A program made the position numbers and the translations under genes. A stretch of DNA of 64,000 nucleotides from Acidobacteriota bacterium. Its GTDB lineage: Bacteria; Acidobacteriota; Terriglobia; Bryobacterales; Bryobacteraceae. Location: positions 32,834 to 96,833 of the forward strand of contig VFZO01000001.1 in NCBI GenBank assembly GCA_016871155.1, in the 5' to 3' direction. Positions 51,975-62,682 of the stretch are shown in pieces; within the stretch, counting starts at the first letter, position 1, and every line of letters starts with the position of its first letter. The notes beneath the pieces are model-generated. The model was not told where the DNA came from. It was given only the letters and a program-made list of their open reading frames with translations, and did no database searches.

Positions 51975-53903
51975 TCAGTCTCTCCAGAAACGTTCCAACT
52001 CGCCGTAGCGGGTGGCGAACGCGTAGTCGGGCAGGCTATCGAAAAAAATCTGACCATAGCGCTGCTTCGTAATGCGATGGTCGAGCAGCGCCAGAATGCC
52101 GCGGTCGGTCCGGCTGCGGATAAGGCGGCCGAAGCCTTGCTTCAGGGCGATGGCGGCCTGTGGAATCTGGTATTCGCGGAAGGGCTCGCCCCCCTCGCGC
52201 TTGATCGCCTCGGTTCGGGCGGCCACGACGGGGTCGCTGGGCACGGCGAACGGGAGTTTGTCGATGATGACGCAACTCAACTGGTCGCCCTGGACGTCCA
52301 CGCCTTGCCAAAAGGAGCTTGTGGCGAACAGGACGGCGTTCTTCGTTCGCTTGAACTCTTCCAGCAGCGCGTTGCGGGGGCCGGTGCCCTGCAACAGCAC
52401 GGGATAGTCGATCTCAAAGGACACGCGATCGTGCAGCGCGCGCATGGACTGGTAGCTTGTGCACAGCACGAAGGCGCGGCCCTCGCTCAGCTCGAGCAGC
52501 TTGACGATCTCATCGGCGGCGGCCTTCGTGAAAGCGGGGTCGCGCGGTTCCGGCAGATGCTGCGGCACGTAGAGCATGGCCTGGCTTTGATAGTCGAACG
52601 GGCTGGTGACGATCAGCGACCGCGGCGTGTGGACGCCCAGGCGCTTCACCACGTAATCGAAGCCGCCGCCCACCGAGAGCGTGGCGGAGGTCATGATGGC
52701 GACCGGTACGCGATCGAAGAGCTTCTCGCCCAGCAGTTGCGAAACGTTGATGGGCGTAGCCTGCAGAAAGACGCCGCGGCCGCGCCGCTCAATCCAGTAG
52801 ACGAACTCCTCGGACTCGCTCTCCATGTACGTTTTGAGCGTGTCGCAGAGTTCGCGGGCGCGGCCGAAAAGCGGCATGATCTCGTCGACCGATTCGCGGA
52901 TCATTTGCAGGTGTACGCCGGTCATCTCCAGCGCCGAGAGCAGGTCCTGATACTCGTCCGCGTACTCCTCGGCGAAAGCGTGGCGGTTCTGAAACCCCTT
53001 GCGGCCCTCCTCGCGGGGGAAACAGGCGAAAAATTTTTCCACGCCGTCCTGCAGACTCACCAGAACGCGATCGAGATCGGCGGAGCCCAGACTCTTCCGG
53101 CGAGTGACGGCCACGATGTCGCGCCGAAGATCGTCGATCACGTGATTGGAGACCGAGAGTCCGAAGTACTGGCCGGCCACATCCTCGATCTCGTGCGCCT
53201 CGTCGAATACAACCGCTTCGTAGTCGGGGATGATCTGCGCGTACTCGCCCTCCTTTACCGCCAGGTCGGCGAAAAAGAGGTGATGGTTGACGATGATGAT
53301 GTCGGATTCCATCGCCTTGCGCTGCATCTGCGTGATGAAACAGCGGTCGAATTGCGCACACTTCTGGCCCGTGCAGAGGTCGCGGCGGGCGTCGACTTTC
53401 GCCCAGGCGGTGGAGTTTTCCGGCAGCGTCTTGATCTCGGCGCGATCGCCGGTCTCGGTCGTCTTCTCCCACTCGCGAATAATCTGGAAGTCGGCCACCT
53501 CCTCCATGCCGGTAAGGACCGGCTCGCGCTCGGCGTCGTAGATGCGCTGGCGGCAGGCGTAGTTATTCCGGCCCTTCATGTAGCAGACCCGCAGGGGTGT
53601 GGCGAAGTGCTGTTGCAGGAACGGAACGTCCTTAAAGAAGAGCTGCTCCTGCAGGTTCTTCGTCCCCGTGGAGACGACCACGCGCTTGCCCGACAGGAAC
53701 GCGGGGATGAGGTACGCCAGCGATTTCCCCGTGCCGGTGCCCGCTTCCACAAGCAGATGACGGCGCTCCTCCAGAGCTTTTTCAACGGCCTCCGCCATAT
53801 CAAGCTGGCCGGGGCGGAACTCATAGTTCGGGTGCCACTCCGACAGGGTGCCGTTCCGCCCGAAAAAACCTCGAGCGGTGACGGACGTGGTTCGTTGCGC
53901 CAT
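51975..53903 (-). CDS. dinG: ATP-dependent DNA helicase, DinG/XPD-like
   Basis: 642 residues. Walker A AGTGTGKSLAYLIP, the Fe-S cluster cysteines (RNNYAC, then LCTGQKCAQFDRC), DEAH box VVFDEAHEIEDVAG, motif V/VI around LLQGTGPRNALLEEF, SSFWQGVDVQGDQLSCVIIDKLPF and QGFGRLIRSRTDRG. It unwinds DNA 5'-3' and is part of DNA-repair or replication-restart functions. It is downstream of a small ORF and upstream of queD, which follows directly. A large open frame exists on the opposite strand but is a shadow. Confidence 0.96.
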   Translation of the reverse strand: MAQRTTSVTARGFFGRNGTLSEWHPNYEFRPGQLDMAEAVEKALEERRHLLVEAGTGTGKSLAYLIPAFLSGKRVVVSTGTKNLQEQLFFKDVPFLQQHFATPLRVCYMKGRNNYACRQRIYDAEREPVLTGMEEVADFQIIREWEKTTETGDRAEIKTLPENSTAWAKVDARRDLCTGQKCAQFDRCFITQMQRKAMESDIIIVNHHLFFADLAVKEGEYAQIIPDYEAVVFDEAHEIEDVAGQYFGLSVSNHVIDDLRRDIVAVTRRKSLGSADLDRVLVSLQDGVEKFFACFPREEGRKGFQNRHAFAEEYADEYQDLLSALEMTGVHLQMIRESVDEIMPLFGRARELCDTLKTYMESESEEFVYWIERRGRGVFLQATPINVSQLLGEKLFDRVPVAIMTSATLSVGGGFDYVVKRLGVHTPRSLIVTSPFDYQSQAMLYVPQHLPEPRDPAFTKAAADEIVKLLELSEGRAFVLCTSYQSMRALHDRVSFEIDYPVLLQGTGPRNALLEEFKRTKNAVLFATSSFWQGVDVQGDQLSCVIIDKLPFAVPSDPVVAARTEAIKREGGEPFREYQIPQAAIALKQGFGRLIRSRTDRGILALLDHRITKQRYGQIFFDSLPDYAFATRYGELERFWRD

Positions 53904-53923
53904 CCAGATTCTAGTTTAGATCG

Positions 53924-54082
53924 TCAATTCGAATCGTCGTGATTCACCATATTTGTGATTTCGGCGTGGCGGACGCCATAGTAGCGCTTCAGCAGCCGCT
54001 CGAGTTCAGTGGCGATTTTTTGGGGGCGTTCCGACGCGTCGATTTCCAGTTCGACCTTGAAAAAGATATCCAAGCGCTGCAT
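53924..54082 (-). CDS. Small protein of 52 residues, unknown
   Basis: ATG 54082 to TGA 53924, 9 bp after the thioredoxin-like stop and 20 bp before dinG on the same strand. It has charged, even composition with LDIFFKVELEID at the start, then RPQKIATELERLL and YYGVRHAEITNM. This pattern, beta strand then helix then beta strand, fits a small folded protein rather than a shadow. It was too short for automatic listing. I know no named family; conservation in relatives is the test. Confidence 0.55.
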   Translation of the reverse strand: MQRLDIFFKVELEIDASERPQKIATELERLLKRYYGVRHAEITNMVNHDDSN

Positions 54083-54091
54083 AAATCGATT

Positions 54092-54997
54092 CTACCGGGC
54101 GTACTTGTCCAGGACCGGCCGCAGTTCCGCAGCGGTCATCTTTCCCGGATGGTACATGCGGACGATTCCCTTGGCGTCCAGCAGAACAAGCGTGGGCGTG
54201 GAGCTGACGCCATATGCCCGAAAATTCTCCTCGCTGACAGGCATCGGCAAATCGCTCATCCAGGCGTAACGGTCCTTTTGAACCGTCGCGATATACGGCG
54301 TCTCCTTTTCGGGAGTTGCGTCGTCGCCGTTGGCGGCATAGCCATACCGCTGCGTCGGTGCGATCATCGCCAGCCCGGGGTAGTCCTTGCGCAACGCTTC
54401 GAGAACCGGCCCCTGTTCCTTACAATCCGAGCACCAATGAGCCCAAAGAAATAGGAGAGCCGGCTTCCCTTTGAAGTCCGCAAGCGACTTCATCCGCACG
54501 TCGCCCAAAAACAGGTTGGTCTCAAGCTTTGGCGCTTTCTTTCCCTCCAGGCTGAGCAGGTGCAGGTTCTTCTGAATGCGCGCGCGCATGGAGGTGTCCC
54601 TCCATCGCTTCAGTTCGGTTTTGAGAAAGTCGACCCCTTCGGCGAGCCGGCCCGTGTTCGCCATGGCGTGTCCAGTGACTTCGATCGACGCCCCCAGGGC
54701 CAGCGGCAGGCTCTTCTCGTCGTCGATCTTCCGGGACTTGAGCATGTCCAGACACAGCACCCGGGTTTCGTTGGCGCTCCGTTCGGCCTGTGCCCACTGC
54801 TTGGTGGCGTGCGCGCCACGGCCGATCCAGGAATGGGCCAGCAGCAGATCGGGCGTCCAGGCGCCATTGCCTCTTGCCGCGTCCAGGTGCTTTCGGGCAC
54901 CTGCCAGATCGCCGGCCGACGTGAACTTTCGGACCTCGGTTACAATCGGCTGCGCCGGCAATGCGGCGGCCGCAAGTACGAACCAAGCGATCTTCAT
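54092..54997 (-). CDS. Exported thioredoxin-like (TlpA family) protein
   Basis: 301 residues. Signal peptide (MKIAWFVLAAAALPAQ), a helical region of TPR-like character (about 20-150), then a thioredoxin domain: KSLADFKGKPALLFLWAHWCSDCKEQGPVLE with the active CSDC, APTQRYGYA, and GVSSTPTLVLLDAKGIVRMYH with cis-Pro. Likely a periplasmic thiol-disulfide reductase or exchange partner. First gene of a cluster with the sORF, dinG and queD. Confidence 0.88.
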   Translation of the reverse strand: MKIAWFVLAAAALPAQPIVTEVRKFTSAGDLAGARKHLDAARGNGAWTPDLLLAHSWIGRGAHATKQWAQAERSANETRVLCLDMLKSRKIDDEKSLPLALGASIEVTGHAMANTGRLAEGVDFLKTELKRWRDTSMRARIQKNLHLLSLEGKKAPKLETNLFLGDVRMKSLADFKGKPALLFLWAHWCSDCKEQGPVLEALRKDYPGLAMIAPTQRYGYAANGDDATPEKETPYIATVQKDRYAWMSDLPMPVSEENFRAYGVSSTPTLVLLDAKGIVRMYHPGKMTAAELRPVLDKYAR

Positions 54998-55016
54998 AGT
55001 GCTTTTGATTTTAGCG

Positions 55017-55187
55017 CTATGCCTTGTTCTTCAGGCGCGTGACCATCTGCTCCACCTCGTCGGCGAGTTCTTTCACCTTTGAGGTGGCCTCCACAACATA
55101 CGGCTCGGCCTCGGCCGCAGCGACCGCAGCGAGCTTGCGCATGGCGGCCAGCGCTTCGGCGGCGGCGTCTCTCAATTCCTGGCTCAT
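55017..55187 (-). CDS. Small alanine-rich helical protein, 56 residues
   Basis: ATG 55187, 19 bp upstream of the thioredoxin-like gene. The sequence is almost entirely amphipathic helix (ELRDAAAEALAAMRKLAAVAAAEAEPYVVEATSKVKELADEVEQMVTRL), which suggests a coiled-coil or membrane-surface peptide. No family is recognised. A longer reading frame upstream has an unlikely N-terminus. Low complexity means the call is tentative. Confidence 0.45.
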   Translation of the reverse strand: MSQELRDAAAEALAAMRKLAAVAAAEAEPYVVEATSKVKELADEVEQMVTRLKNKA

Positions 55188-55232
55188 GCCCCACTCTACT
55201 GCAACTTCGATACGATATCCAAAGGCGTACTC

Positions 55233-58202
55233 ATGTTCCGGCAATTCCTGGTGTTACTCAGCCCGGCGCTCGTCGCGCAGCCGGTGGATTTTCTGCGCGA
55301 TATTCAGCCGGTCTTCCAGCGGCACTGCGACGGCTGCCACGGCGCGAAGATGCAGTTGGGGCTGTTGCGTCTGGACGCCAGGCAGGCGGCCGCCAAGGCG
55401 ATTCACGCGGGCGATGCGGCGAAAAGCACCCTCTACCAGCGGGTGGCCGGCACGTCGGACCAGGCCCGGATGCCCATGGGCGCCAAGCCTCTGGCCGCCG
55501 CGCAAATCGCGCTCATCAAGAAGTGGATCGACGAAGGGGCGCACTGGCCGGAGGCGGCGTCTGCCCGGGATGCGCAGGTGCAAAAGCATTGGGCGTTCGT
55601 CGCGCCCGTGAAAGCCCCGCTGCCGAAAACGAAGGACGCGGCGTGGGCGCGCCGGCCGGTCGACGCGTTCGTGCTCGCAAAGTTGGAGTCGGAGAAGCTC
55701 ACGCCTTCGAAGGAAGCGGACCGCGTCACGCTGCTCCGCCGGTTGCATTTGGACTTGACCGGCCTGCCGCCCGAGCCAAAGGAGATCGACGCGTTTGCCG
55801 CCAACCGTTCGCCGAATGCCTACGAAAAGCAGGTGGACCGCCTTTTGGCCTCCAAGCACTACGGGGAGCGCTGGGCGCGCCACTGGCTGGACGCCGCCCG
55901 CTATGCCGACTCCGATGGCTACGAAAAGGACAAGTCCCGCGACGTCTGGTTCTGGCGGGATTGGGTGATCCAATCTCTCAACGCCGACATGCCGTACAAC
56001 CAGTTCGTAGTGGAGCAGATTGCCGGCGATCTGCTGCCCGGAGCGACCCAGGACCAAAAAGTCGCGACCGGTTTTCTCCGCAACTCGATGATTAACGAGG
56101 AGGGCGGCATCGATCCCGAGCAGTTCCGAATGGAAGCGATGTTCGACCGCATGGACGCCATCGGCAAGTCGGTTCTCGGCATTACGATTCAGTGCGCCCA
56201 GTGCCACAACCACCGGTACGATCCGCTGACGCAGGAGGAGTACTACAAGATCTTCGCGTTCCTCAACAATTCGCATGAAGGGGCCGCCGTCGTCTACACG
56301 CCGGAGGCCACACGGCAGCGGTCCGAAATCTTTCGCCGTATTCGCGAGATCGAGGCCGATGTGCGGCACAAGGATCCGAACTGGCGATCGAAACTCGCCG
56401 CTTGGGAAGCGTCGATGCAGACCCATCTACCAAAGTGGGAGCCGCTCCGCCCGGACATCGACGATATCTCCACCGGCGGACAGAAACACCGGCAGATGGA
56501 AGACGGTTCCGTCCTGGCCGGCGGATACGCGCCCACCAAGTTCAGCACCCAGTTCACGCTGCGAACCAAGATGCGCAACATTCGCGCGATCCGGCTGGAA
56601 CTGCTGAACGATCCGAACCTGCCGCGCGGCGGGCCGGGCCGGTCCTTGCTCGGTACCGCCGCGCTGACTGAGTTCGCGGTCAAGGCAAGCGCCGATGGAA
56701 AGAACTCGAAGACAGTGCGGATCAAGCGGGCCACCGCGGACGTGAACCCGCCGGAGGCACAGTTGGCGGGCTCCTATTGGGACAAGACCGGACGCAGGCG
56801 CGTGACCGGGCCGGTGAGCTACGCAATCGACGGCTCGGACGAAACGGCGTGGGGCACCGACAATGGGCCCGGCCGGCGCAACCAGCCCCGCAACGCTGTA
56901 TTCGAGCTCGCCGAGCCCATCGACTTTCCCGGCGGAACGGTCCTCGAAGTGTTCCTGACGCAGCGTCACGGCGGCTGGAACAGCGACGACAACATGAACC
57001 ACAATCTCGGCCGGTTTCGCCTTTCGATTACCGATGCCAGGAACGCCGAAGCCGATCCCGTGCCGCCGGCGATTCGCACGCTTATCGGCAAGCAAAACCG
57101 TTCCGAAGCGGAGACCAATGCGGTGTTCAGCTTCTGGCAACAGTCGAACCCGGAGATCGAAGCGCAATGGGCGCGGCATCCGGAAGGCACAACACAGCTT
57201 GTGTTGGAGGAGCGCGCCGAGCTGCGCGAGACAAACCTGCTGATGCGCGGCGACTTTCTGAAGCCCGGAAAAGCCGTGCAACCCGGCGCGCCCGCGTTCC
57301 TTCACGCCATCCCCGAAGGCGCCCCGGTGAACCGGCTGACGTTTGCGCGTTGGCTTGTGGACCGCAACTCGCCGACCACGGCGCGCGCCATTGTGAACCG
57401 CGTCTGGCAGGCCTACTTCGGAACCGGCATCGTCGGGACAAGCGAGGACCTGGGACGCCAGAGTGAAGCGCCCAGCCACAAGGAACTGCTGGACTATCTG
57501 GCGGTCGACCTGATGGACAACGGGTGGAGCTTGAAGAAGCTGCACCGTGCCATTGTCACGAGCAACACGTACAAACAGTCTTCAAACGTCACGCCGGAGC
57601 TGGCCGCGAAGGACCCATACAACCGGCTTCTGGCGCGCGCGCCGCGGCTCCGCGTGGAAGGCGAGATTGTCCGCGACATCGCGTTATCCGCGAGCGGCCT
57701 GTTGAACGCGAAGGTCGGCGGGCCGAGCGTGTATCCGCCCGCACCCGATTTCCTCTTCCAGCCGCCTACCAGCTACGGGCCCAAGAACTGGCACGAAGAG
57801 AAGGGGGCGGACCGCTATCGCCGCGCGCTCTACACCTTCCGGTTCCGCAGCGTGCCGTATCCAATGCTGCAAGCCTTTGACGCGCCAAACGGAGACATGA
57901 GCTGTGTACGCCGCCCGCGCAGCAATACCCCGCTGCAAGCGTTGACCACTCTGAACGAGCCGCTGTTCTTCGAAGCGGCGCAGGCGCTGGCCGCCAAGAC
58001 CCTGGCCGAGGGCGGCGCCAGCGACGATTCCCGTCTGCGGTTCGCCTTCCGCCGCGTGCTGGGCCGCGCGCCCGCGCAGAATGAGAAAGACGCGTTGCTG
58101 ACGCTGTTGTCGAAACAGGCGGGCAAGCAGGACTTACGCGGCGCATGGACCACCATCAGCCGCGTGCTGCTAAACCTCGACGAAGCCATCACCAAGGAGT
58201 AA
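55233..58202 (+). CDS. DUF1549/DUF1553 protein with planctomycete-type cytochrome c domain
   Basis: 989 residues, signal peptide (FRQFLVLLSPALVAQP). An N-terminal PSC-type cytochrome domain has CDGCH (residues about 32-36) and downstream MPMG. A DUF1549 helical domain follows (WARRPVDAFVLAKLESEKLTPS, RWARHWLDAARYADSDGYEKDK, CAQCHNHRYDPLTQEEYY with a second CxxCH), a mid sandwich, and the C-terminal DUF1553 domain (RLTFARWLVDRNSPTTARAIVNRVW, FGTGIVGTSEDLGRQSE). Function unknown, thought to be an exported oxidoreductase. It precedes DUF1501, stop and start adjoining. Confidence 0.93.
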   Translation: MFRQFLVLLSPALVAQPVDFLRDIQPVFQRHCDGCHGAKMQLGLLRLDARQAAAKAIHAGDAAKSTLYQRVAGTSDQARMPMGAKPLAAAQIALIKKWIDEGAHWPEAASARDAQVQKHWAFVAPVKAPLPKTKDAAWARRPVDAFVLAKLESEKLTPSKEADRVTLLRRLHLDLTGLPPEPKEIDAFAANRSPNAYEKQVDRLLASKHYGERWARHWLDAARYADSDGYEKDKSRDVWFWRDWVIQSLNADMPYNQFVVEQIAGDLLPGATQDQKVATGFLRNSMINEEGGIDPEQFRMEAMFDRMDAIGKSVLGITIQCAQCHNHRYDPLTQEEYYKIFAFLNNSHEGAAVVYTPEATRQRSEIFRRIREIEADVRHKDPNWRSKLAAWEASMQTHLPKWEPLRPDIDDISTGGQKHRQMEDGSVLAGGYAPTKFSTQFTLRTKMRNIRAIRLELLNDPNLPRGGPGRSLLGTAALTEFAVKASADGKNSKTVRIKRATADVNPPEAQLAGSYWDKTGRRRVTGPVSYAIDGSDETAWGTDNGPGRRNQPRNAVFELAEPIDFPGGTVLEVFLTQRHGGWNSDDNMNHNLGRFRLSITDARNAEADPVPPAIRTLIGKQNRSEAETNAVFSFWQQSNPEIEAQWARHPEGTTQLVLEERAELRETNLLMRGDFLKPGKAVQPGAPAFLHAIPEGAPVNRLTFARWLVDRNSPTTARAIVNRVWQAYFGTGIVGTSEDLGRQSEAPSHKELLDYLAVDLMDNGWSLKKLHRAIVTSNTYKQSSNVTPELAAKDPYNRLLARAPRLRVEGEIVRDIALSASGLLNAKVGGPSVYPPAPDFLFQPPTSYGPKNWHEEKGADRYRRALYTFRFRSVPYPMLQAFDAPNGDMSCVRRPRSNTPLQALTTLNEPLFFEAAQALAAKTLAEGGASDDSRLRFAFRRVLGRAPAQNEKDALLTLLSKQAGKQDLRGAWTTISRVLLNLDEAITKE

Positions 58203-59573
<1,371 letters not shown>

Positions 59574-59585
59574 GGCCACCACTCT

Positions 59586-59972
59586 TTACGCCTTGGGCTT
59601 GTACGCGATGCAGTCGATTTCCACCTTGATCACGGGGTTGGCAAACTTCACTTCCACCGTGGTCCGGGCCGGCTTGTTGTCGCCAAACACGCCGGCATAC
59701 ACCGCGTTCATCGCCCCAAAGTCGTTCCCGTCCTTCAGAAACACGGAGCACTTGACGACGTCGGCAATCGATGCGCCCGCCGCCTGCAGAATCAACGCGA
59801 TGTTGTTCAGCACAAGACGCGTCTCGTGCTCAATCGTGCCGTAGCTGAACTCGTTCGTTATGGGGTCGATCGGCACTTGTCCGGAGACATATATGAAGTC
59901 GCCCGCGCGCACCGCGTGGGAATACGGACCACGCGGCGCCACGGCGCCTGGAAAGTGATAGCGTTCCAGCAT
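59586..59972 (-). CDS. RidA (YjgF/UK114) family protein
   Basis: 128 residues, GGTGGAG Shine-Dalgarno upstream. The RidA pattern: SHAVRAGDFIYVSGQVPIDP, TRLVLNNIALILQAAGASIADVVKCSVFLKD, NAVYAGVFGDNKPARTTVEV (with the conserved Arg), VIKVEIDCIAYKP. RidA hydrolyses reactive enamine/imine intermediates from PLP enzymes. It is encoded 4 bp after the NYN protein, on one transcript. Confidence 0.92.
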   Translation of the reverse strand: MLERYHFPGAVAPRGPYSHAVRAGDFIYVSGQVPIDPITNEFSYGTIEHETRLVLNNIALILQAAGASIADVVKCSVFLKDGNDFGAMNAVYAGVFGDNKPARTTVEVKFANPVIKVEIDCIAYKPKA

Positions 59973-59976
59973 ATTT

Positions 59977-61320
59977 CTACTCCACCTGTTTGCGCGCGCG
60001 CGGGCGCCGGACGCCGGACGCCGATGCGCCCGCCGCTTTCTTGGCCGCCGCTGGTGCCCGTTTGCGGGTCGCCGTCTTTTTGCGAACCTCGCCTTCCAGC
60101 TCTTCGATCACGGCAGCCTGCTCCGGTTCCTCGGCAGCCGCGGCCTCAACGCTCGGCGCCGGTTCGGGAGCCTCGAGCGGCTCGGGTGCGGCCGCCTGCG
60201 CCTCTGGCCGCGATTCGGCGGCCGGCTCGGGATCGGCCGGCGGATAGGTGATCAGGCCTCGCACTGCGTCGGCCTCGACACGCACCACGAAGTTGTCCTG
60301 CGCGAACGTCAGAAATTCCGGAAACGTCTGGAACCCGTACTTCTGCACATCGAAGTTCGCGTGGATCTTGTTCATCCAGCCGGATAGATCCTCGGACGAC
60401 GCGCCGTCTTCCAGATCGAGCCGGTAGATGTCCACCACTTGCCGCAGCGCGGCCAGCGCCTCTTCCTTCTTCGGCGCGGGAGTGGCGTCGGCGGCTTGCT
60501 GCTTCACCTCAATCGTCTTCCGACCCTCGGGACCCGTGGTGGCCAGATACCCGCTGGTTTCGAGCTTGTCGATAAAGTCGCTGAAAGCGCCCGTGCCGTA
60601 GGCGCGTTCGTTGAAGCTGGGATCCAGTTGCAGCATCGTGCTCTTCAACAGGCCGAGCTGCGGCTGCACGCCGCGGCGGCGCAGTGTCGCCAGTGCCCGT
60701 TCCAGCAGCGGCAGAGCGTGCGTCAACTCCAGAGGAGCCGACCGGCGGTAGTCCCGGCCGCCGCCATGACGGCGGTCGCCGCCGGAGGACTGCTGCGGCT
60801 GGCGCTGGGAGGAGGATTGCTGCTGCGCCTGCTGTTGCTGCGGGTACTTGGCGTCGTCGAGCAACGACTCATACGAGACGAATTCGTGGCAGTTCTGCTG
60901 CAGAATGGTCGACGTGAAAGCTTTGCCGCCGACGATATAGATAATTTTGCCGTAGGCCTTCAGCTTGTTGACCAGCGGGATGAAGTCGCTGTCGCCCGAA
61001 ATGATCGCGAACGCATTGACGTTTTTGTGGGTAAAGGCCATCTCGAGTGCGTCGAGGGCCAGGTTGATATCGGCGCCGTTCTTGTCGCCGCGCGGCGATG
61101 GCAGCCGCTGGACCATTTGGACGGCGTTTTCGGCCATCTGGCGTACGGCGCCTTCCTGGCGGGACCAGTTCGCGTACGCGAACTTGGCCACAATGTCGCC
61201 GCGCTCCTTGAGCGCTTCCAAACAGAGCGAAACGGCGAACTCTCGCCGCAACGTGCTCTTCACGCCGATCTCGATGTTGTCGTAGTCCACGAAAACAGCG
61301 ATATTCTGTCTTTCCTGCAT
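59977..61320 (-). CDS. NYN-domain (LabA/DUF88) protein with OST-HTH/LOTUS domains
   Basis: 447 residues. The PIN-like NYN nuclease domain occupies about 1-150: NIAVFVDYDNIEIG (Asp), NGADINLALDALEMAF, FAIISGDSDFIPLVNKLK (Asp), IIYIVGG. A Gln/Ser/Arg-rich linker follows. Two winged-helix OST-HTH/LOTUS domains (about 200-280 and 290-360) could bind RNA or G-quadruplex structures. The tail is Ala/Glu/Pro-rich and then basic (RKRAPAAAKKAAG). It is likely an RNA-processing or RNA-decay enzyme. Shine-Dalgarno GGGGAG 5 nt before ATG. Between a B12-binding domain gene and RidA. Confidence 0.88.
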   Translation of the reverse strand: MQERQNIAVFVDYDNIEIGVKSTLRREFAVSLCLEALKERGDIVAKFAYANWSRQEGAVRQMAENAVQMVQRLPSPRGDKNGADINLALDALEMAFTHKNVNAFAIISGDSDFIPLVNKLKAYGKIIYIVGGKAFTSTILQQNCHEFVSYESLLDDAKYPQQQQAQQQSSSQRQPQQSSGGDRRHGGGRDYRRSAPLELTHALPLLERALATLRRRGVQPQLGLLKSTMLQLDPSFNERAYGTGAFSDFIDKLETSGYLATTGPEGRKTIEVKQQAADATPAPKKEEALAALRQVVDIYRLDLEDGASSEDLSGWMNKIHANFDVQKYGFQTFPEFLTFAQDNFVVRVEADAVRGLITYPPADPEPAAESRPEAQAAAPEPLEAPEPAPSVEAAAAEEPEQAAVIEELEGEVRKKTATRKRAPAAAKKAAGASASGVRRPRARKQVE

Positions 61321-61344
61321 TAGACTCCCCTTGGTGCGACGGAC

Positions 61345-61743
61345 TTACGCGGGCCTGGCGGCGGAGCGAACGAACGTCACGATTTCTTCGAGCGATGAGC
61401 CGGGCGAAAATACAGCGGCTACGCCTTGGGCTTTCAACTCGCGGGCGTCGTCATCGGGAATGATTCCCCCTACGACGACTGCCACATCCTCCATTTCCTG
61501 CTGGCGGAGGAGCTCCATGACACGCGGAACGATAGCCATGTGCGCTCCGGAAAGAATCGAGAGGCCGATCACCTGGACATCTTCTTGCAGCGCGGCATTG
61601 ACAATCATTTCTGGTGTCTGCCGGAGGCCGGTGTAAATGACCTCCATCCCCGCGTCGCGAAGAGCCCGGGCGATTACCTTGGCGCCGCGATCGTGACCAT
61701 CAAGGCCCGGCTTGGCGACAAGTACCCGGATTCGACTCTCCAT
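61345..61743 (-). CDS. Stand-alone cobalamin-binding domain (methylmalonyl-CoA mutase C-terminal type)
   Basis: 132 residues. [34 protein letters not shown] contains the DxHxxG motif for the B12 lower axial ligand (His), and [15 protein letters not shown] (SxL) and [11 protein letters not shown] (GG) complete the fold. Normally it is the C-terminal domain of methylmalonyl-CoA mutase or the small subunit of isobutyryl-CoA or ethylmalonyl-CoA mutases; the catalytic barrel subunit is not seen in the window. 24 bp before the NYN gene. Confidence 0.92.
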   Translation of the reverse strand: MESRIRVLVAKPGLDGHDRGAKVIARALRDAGMEVIYTGLRQTPEMIVNAALQEDVQVIGLSILSGAHMAIVPRVMELLRQQEMEDVAVVVGGIIPDDDARELKAQGVAAVFSPGSSLEEIVTFVRSAARPA

Positions 61744-61776
61744 CCGCTAGAGCAAGTGTATCGCACTCTCGGACCT

Positions 61777-62673
61777 CTAGTTCTGCCAGGCGAACTTCTG
61801 CACGCGCCAGTTCTTGATCTCGGCGGCCCCGAGGTTGCCGGTCGAGTCGACGGCGATGTGATGAATGAAGTCGAAACGGCCGGGAATCTTGCCGAACTGC
61901 CCGTAGGTGCCAAGCACCTGGCCCTCCAGATTCACCTTTAACACCCGGTTCGCATAACCGTCGGCGACGAACAGCGTCGAGTCCTTCGCGTTGAACGCCA
62001 GGCCCCACGGTGAACCGACGTTGGTCCACTTCGTCAGAAACTTGCCGTCGGGCGAGAAGATCTGCACGCGCTTGTTCTCCCGGTCCGCGACGTAGATCCG
62101 GCCGCGCGCGTCGAGCGTCACGTCGTGAACGCTGTCGAATTCGCCGTCGCCGGTTCCCTTTTTTCCGCCGATCTGCATGACGAACTCCCCGTTCTTGTTG
62201 TACTTTACGACGCGGGAATTCACATAGCCGTCGGAGACCCAGAAATCGCCGTTCGGTTCAAAGGCCACGGCCGTCGGGCGGTTAAAGGCGTAAGGAGTGG
62301 TGTTGTCGCCGGGAGCGTTGCCGGCGTTGCCGAGGTGCATCAGAATCCGGCCATCGCGCGAGAACTTTTTCACGTTGTGGCCGAACACGTCCACAGCCCA
62401 GATATTGCCGTCCGGGTCGACTTTGATGCCGTGCGAGGCGGCGATAGGCAACCCCTCCCAAGCGTCGAGCAGCTTGCCCGTCCTATCGAACTTCATGATC
62501 TGCGACTTGCCGCGGTGAAACACCCAGACGTTATCGTCCCTGTCGACGCTGACGCCGGAGCATTCGCCGATGTACATGCCCTTCGGCAGCTTCACCCAAT
62601 CCGAAACCAGTTGAATGGGCAACGTAGGCTGCGCGTAGAGCGCGGCGGAGATCGAGAGAATGACGAGCTTCAT
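61777..62673 (-). CDS. Exported NHL-repeat protein (peptidyl-alpha-hydroxyglycine alpha-amidating lyase-like)
   Basis: 298 residues with a signal peptide (MKLVILSISAALYAQ). NHL repeats of a six-bladed propeller: GECSGVSVDRDDNVWVFHRG, IAASHGIKVDPDGNIWAVDVFGHNVKKFS, FNRPTAVAFEPNGDFWVSDGYVNSRVVKYN, FDSVHDVTLDARGRIYVADRENKRVQIF, SPWGLAFNAKDSTLFVADGYANRVLK and a last FIHHIAVDSTGNLGAAEIKNWRVQKF. PAL-like proteins use Ca and Zn; this one lacks obvious proof of lyase activity. It has its own TACAAT box 9 nt before the start. Confidence 0.87.
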   Translation of the reverse strand: MKLVILSISAALYAQPTLPIQLVSDWVKLPKGMYIGECSGVSVDRDDNVWVFHRGKSQIMKFDRTGKLLDAWEGLPIAASHGIKVDPDGNIWAVDVFGHNVKKFSRDGRILMHLGNAGNAPGDNTTPYAFNRPTAVAFEPNGDFWVSDGYVNSRVVKYNKNGEFVMQIGGKKGTGDGEFDSVHDVTLDARGRIYVADRENKRVQIFSPDGKFLTKWTNVGSPWGLAFNAKDSTLFVADGYANRVLKVNLEGQVLGTYGQFGKIPGRFDFIHHIAVDSTGNLGAAEIKNWRVQKFAWQN

Positions 62674-62682
62674 TTGTCGTCA

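Noticed and set aside
51774-53942. 722-codon open frame on the plus strand opposite queD and dinG
   Set aside because: Antisense shadow caused by GC-rich codon bias; dinG and queD have full motifs and the antisense product has no recognisable domains.
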